DNA from: Brassica napus | Taxonomy: Eukaryota > Streptophyta > Magnoliopsida > Brassicales > Brassicaceae | Assembly: GCF_020379485.1 (NCBI RefSeq) | Contig: NW_026014875.1 | Coordinates: 1 to 64,000, forward strand | DNA length: 64,000 nucleotides | Direction of reading: 5' to 3' | Shown: positions 60,873 to 64,000 of the stretch, in pieces | How the letters are laid out: each line of letters begins with the position of its first letter | Numbering within the stretch: the stretch's first letter is position 1 | Program-made: the position numbers and the translations under genes | Notes under the pieces: model-generated | Seen by the model: only the letters and a program-made list of their open reading frames with translations | What the model was told of the DNA's origin: nothing | The model's database searches: none

Positions 60873-61206
60873 TGAAGTTTCCTGCGAAACTCAGTTCTTT
60901 CTGAACCCTAGCCGTCACAATTTAAAAAAAAATAATTACTTTCCTTTTTTAAAAAAATTTTTCGGATTGTTCTCCAAGTTTTCGATTTTGCATTTAAAAA
61001 AAAAAAATTAAAAGAAGTTTTACTTTCTTTCCAAGTTTTCGAAAATCAAAAAAAATATTCATCTTTCCTTTTTCAACTTGATTCGATTTTATTCATAAAT
61101 TTTAGCATTACTTTTAGGCTTGGTCGATACTCAAGTATCCGACCCCAAGCTACTATTTAATCCCTCTTGCCTCTAATTTTTCTTTGAGTATCTTTTCAGA
61201 GAAACT

Positions 61207-62190
61207 ATGGGAGATGTAGGTCAAGATCAAGCGGCCATAAACGCTCAGCCCCTAGCCGATAATGAAGAGTTGAGGGCGAGCCTTAGGTCTATAACCGCCG
61301 AGCTTACTCAGCTACGGCAGGGAGGCAGACCCAACGGACCTCGGCCACCAGGAAGGAATCAGCCTGACCCGCATGACACTGACTCGGACGAGGACAGTAC
61401 CGATGATACGCGCAGTCAGGACGAAGAGAGGCCAAACCGGGGTGGGAGGAGGAACGCGCGAGGACCCCGGGCCCAAGTAGGAGGAGGCCGTGACCGTAGA
61501 GGAGGTCGAGACCGAGAGGAGGAAAAGCCTTGGTTGGGAGGCAAGGCGCTTAAGCTTCATCCCCCAACGTTTGCTGGCAAAGTTGATCCGGATGCCTACA
61601 TCGTGTGGGAGAAGCGCATGGAGTACATCTTCGACTATTACCAATATAGTGAGGCCAAGAAGGTTGCCCTAGCAGCAGCCCAGCTGACGGACAATGCTCT
61701 TTCATGGTGGGATCGAGACGTTGCCAAGTCCGGGCCAGTGTGGAGAGCGCGTAATTGGACCGAGATGCGGACCAAGCTTCGCGCGAGGTACATTCTATCT
61801 TACTACCAGCGTGATGTGCTAAAACGTTTTCGTAAACTTACGCAGGGAACTAAGACTGTGGAGGAGTACTTTGAGGAGTTCGAGGCACTTAGGAATAAGC
61901 TTGAGACCGACGAGCCCGAAGAGACAATGATGTCCCAATTTCTGGAAGGGCTGCAAGACCGCATTGCCCGCAAGGTGGAGAGGCAACAGTATGAAGACTT
62001 CAACGACCTGCTGCACTTTGCTACGCAAGCCGAGCAGCACATCAAGCGCAAGACGGACAGCACCAACCGCAGCAAACCTGCGTGGACTCAACCGGGCTCA
62101 AAGCAAGGCGACAAGAGCAAGACGATTGAGATTGAGAGCCGATTCAAGACAAACCAGGCTGAATCGTCTAATGCATCCAAACCAAAGTAG
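61207..62190 (+). pseudogene. E4 gag (capsid part)
   Basis: The ATG at 61207 (MGDVGQDQ) starts a 327-residue frame: a Gly-Arg-rich N-terminal region, then the capsid domain (FAGKVDPDAYIVWEKRMEYI to FLEGLQDRIARKVERQ) and a basic linker. It ends at TAG 62188-62190. The same frame continues directly into the zinc knuckle and Pol, so this is either a nonsense mutation or, less likely, a read-through site. Confidence 0.85.
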
Positions 62191-63336
62191 GGTAAGACTC
62201 AAGCCCAAACATTGCGTACCCGTGATATCATTTGTTATAAGTGTCAGGGCAAGGGCCACTACGCTCGGGATTGTCCAAACAAACGAGTGATGGTCCTAAA
62301 GGGGGATGGCGAGTATGAATCCCAAGATGAGGCAGAGGCTGCGGCAGTGATCTCTGATGAAGAAGTAACCGACTACCCGGAGACCGGCGAGCTGCTAGTG
62401 ACCCGGAGAGCTCTTAGTACCCTCTTTGATCCAGAGACCATCCAGCGGGAGAACATCTTTCACACAAGATGTAGTGTTGATCACAAGGTATGTAGTTTGA
62501 TCATAGATGGCGGATCTTGTACTAACATGGCTAGCAAGTATCTTGTTGATAAGCTAGGGCTGGTAAAAACTGCCCATCCTCGGCCATACCGTCTCAAATG
62601 GCTCAATGATGAGACTGAGCTCAAGATTGCCGAACAAGTTGTTGTGTCATTCAGTATTGGCAAGTACCAAGACCAGGTCAAGTGTGATGTTGTGCCCATG
62701 CAAGCCGGCCATATACTTCTAGGAAGGCCGTGGCAGTTTGACAAGGAGACTCTTCACCATGGACGCACCAACATCTATAGCTTCGTCCACAACAACAGGA
62801 AGCACAGCCTAGCACCTCTCAGCCCTCAAGAAGTTCATGATATGCAAAAGGCCATGACGCAGTCCGGCCAGGTAAGTAACACTAACGTTTACATGACTTC
62901 CGGACAAGTGCTTAAATCATTACAACGTGAGACACAGGTGCTACTAATGATCTTTAAGGAAGGTTGCTTTGCAGGTCTAGAAGCTCCTGAAGTACCGGAC
63001 GTAGTACAAGACCTCATGGGACGTTACAAGGATGTCTTTCCTGATGAGATTCCAGCCGGTTTACCCCCTGTCCATGGCATAGAACATCAGATCGACCTTG
63101 TACTCGGCGCGCCACTACCAAACCGAGCTGCTTACCGTGTCAACCCTGAGGAAGCCAAGGAGCTGGAGCGGCAGGTCCAAGATCTCATGGACAAAGGCTA
63201 CATCCGCGAGAGCCTTAGTCCCTGTGCGGTCCCGGTCTTACTAGTGCCTAAGAAGGATGGGACGTGGCGCATGTGTGTGGACTGCCGAGCCATCAACAAC
63301 ATAACCATCAAATATCGGTACCCTATACCAGACTAG
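62191..63336 (+). pseudogene. E4 nucleocapsid, protease and start of reverse transcriptase
   Basis: It is in frame with gag. It shows zinc knuckle CYKCQGKGHYARDC (from about 62233), protease IIDGGSCTN (near 62503), [10 protein letters not shown] and the start of reverse transcriptase ([20 protein letters not shown]). The frame stops after YPIPD at 63334-63336, where one base is missing compared with E1. Confidence 0.85.
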
Positions 63337-64000
63337 ATGATATGTTGGATGAACTGAGTGGTTCTGTTGTGTTTTCTAAGATTGATCTCAGGAGTGGATA
63401 CCATCAAGCCCGCACGAAGGAGGAGATGAGTGGAAAACTGCCTTCAAGACCAAGCAAGGTCTATACCAGTGGCTGGTGATGCCGTTTGGCCTTACCAACG
63501 CCCCTAGTACCTTCATGAGACTCATGAATGAGGTCCTCCGACCTTACATTGGTAAATTCGTGGTTGTATACTTTGATGATATCTTGATTTACAGCAGGTC
63601 TTTAACTGAACACATGGGACACCTAGAACAGGTTTTGAAAGCCTTAAGGCAAGAAGGCCTTTATGCTAACCTTAAGAAATGTGTATTCTGCACTGATCAG
63701 TTGGTATTTTTAGGCTTTGTTGTGAGTTCACAGGGACTGAAGGTTGATGAAGAGAAGATCAAGGCGATACAAGACTGGCCGACTCCGACCACGATCGGAC
63801 ATATCCAGCTTCCATGGCTGGCCAGTTTCTATCGACGATTTGTGAAGGACTTCAGTACCATTGCCGCCCCAATGACCTCTGTGATCAAGAAGAATGTAAC
63901 CTTTGCTTGGGGCCCTGCCCAAGAGGAGTCTTTCAACAGGCTTAAATATAGCTTGACACATGCACCGGTTCTAACTCTTCCTAACTTTGATAAACCTTTT
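63330..64000 (+). pseudogene. E4 reverse transcriptase and RNase H linker, frameshifted
   Basis: [11 protein letters not shown] continues in a second frame to YHQARTKE. A further base is lost near 63420, and the third frame then reads [17 protein letters not shown] and the catalytic YFDD near 63571. Around 63800 the block corresponding to [10 protein letters not shown] is shortened by three bases through small losses. The frame is open to the window edge. Confidence 0.8.

Larger units (their letters stand above)
59779..64000 (+). mobile_element. E4: CRM-like Ty3/gypsy element, 5' part, defective
   Basis: 5' LTR, priming site, gag and Pol up to RNase H are in the window; the rest lies beyond the right edge. 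It is related to E1 (the Gag and Pol are easily aligned by eye), but the LTRs belong to the TGTTGTAG family also seen at 34740-35841. A stop between Gag and Pol and several one- and two-base losses in reverse transcriptase make it non-functional. Confidence 0.92.

Noticed and set aside
1..64000. tRNA, rRNA or host genes
   Set aside because: None recognised. The repeated tRNA-like matches are the 12-base priming sites of the retrotransposons.

Overview
This window is repeat-only plant DNA. I see no host protein gene, rRNA or tRNA. It consists of a GC-rich tandem satellite broken up by Ty3/gypsy LTR retrotransposons. Priming sites matching initiator tRNA-Met, the Gag/Pol types, LTRs of 1 to 4 kb and CpG-rich tandem repeats point to heterochromatin, probably pericentromeric, of a flowering plant. 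Brassicaceae is my guess from the look of the polyproteins; no species marker was seen.

Layout. 1-7226: element E1, CRM-like, with two LTRs and a frameshifted polyprotein. 7227-8905: remnant E3 (LTR end, priming site, start of Gag). 8906-18246: satellite array I, including a higher-order repeat of about 2.1 kb. 18247-25405: element E2, CRM-like, complete, with one uninterrupted 1728-residue Gag-Pol frame and nearly identical LTRs, inserted into the array with target duplication GGAAG. 25406-28544: array II. 28545-32423: A1, a solo LTR of 3.9 kb with the same target site GGAAG. 32424-34739: array III. 34740-35841: solo LTR of the E4 family (target duplication GACGG). 35842-39025: array IV. 39026-48676: element E5 on the minus strand, a Tekay/Del-like chromovirus with a chromodomain, decayed, carrying an extra LTR stub and flanked by ATGGA. 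48677-49290: array V. 49291-51627: A2, a truncated A-family LTR. 51628-52618: array VI. 52619-56316: A3, the 3' end of an A-family element. 56317-56686: array VII. 56687-59602: minus-strand solo LTR of the E3 type (AGCGT). 59603-59778: array VIII. 59779-64000: element E4, CRM-like, running off the window.

The satellite unit is a conserved core of about 120 bp plus a variable number of short hairpin-forming sub-repeats. Each core holds a 12-bp palindrome with a CACGTG box. The history that fits is: satellite amplification, repeated retrotransposon insertion into the satellite, loss of internal regions by LTR-LTR recombination, and local segmental duplication. E2 is the youngest insertion that can be judged. 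Long reading frames inside the satellite are by-products of a repeat lacking stop codons and are not annotated as genes.
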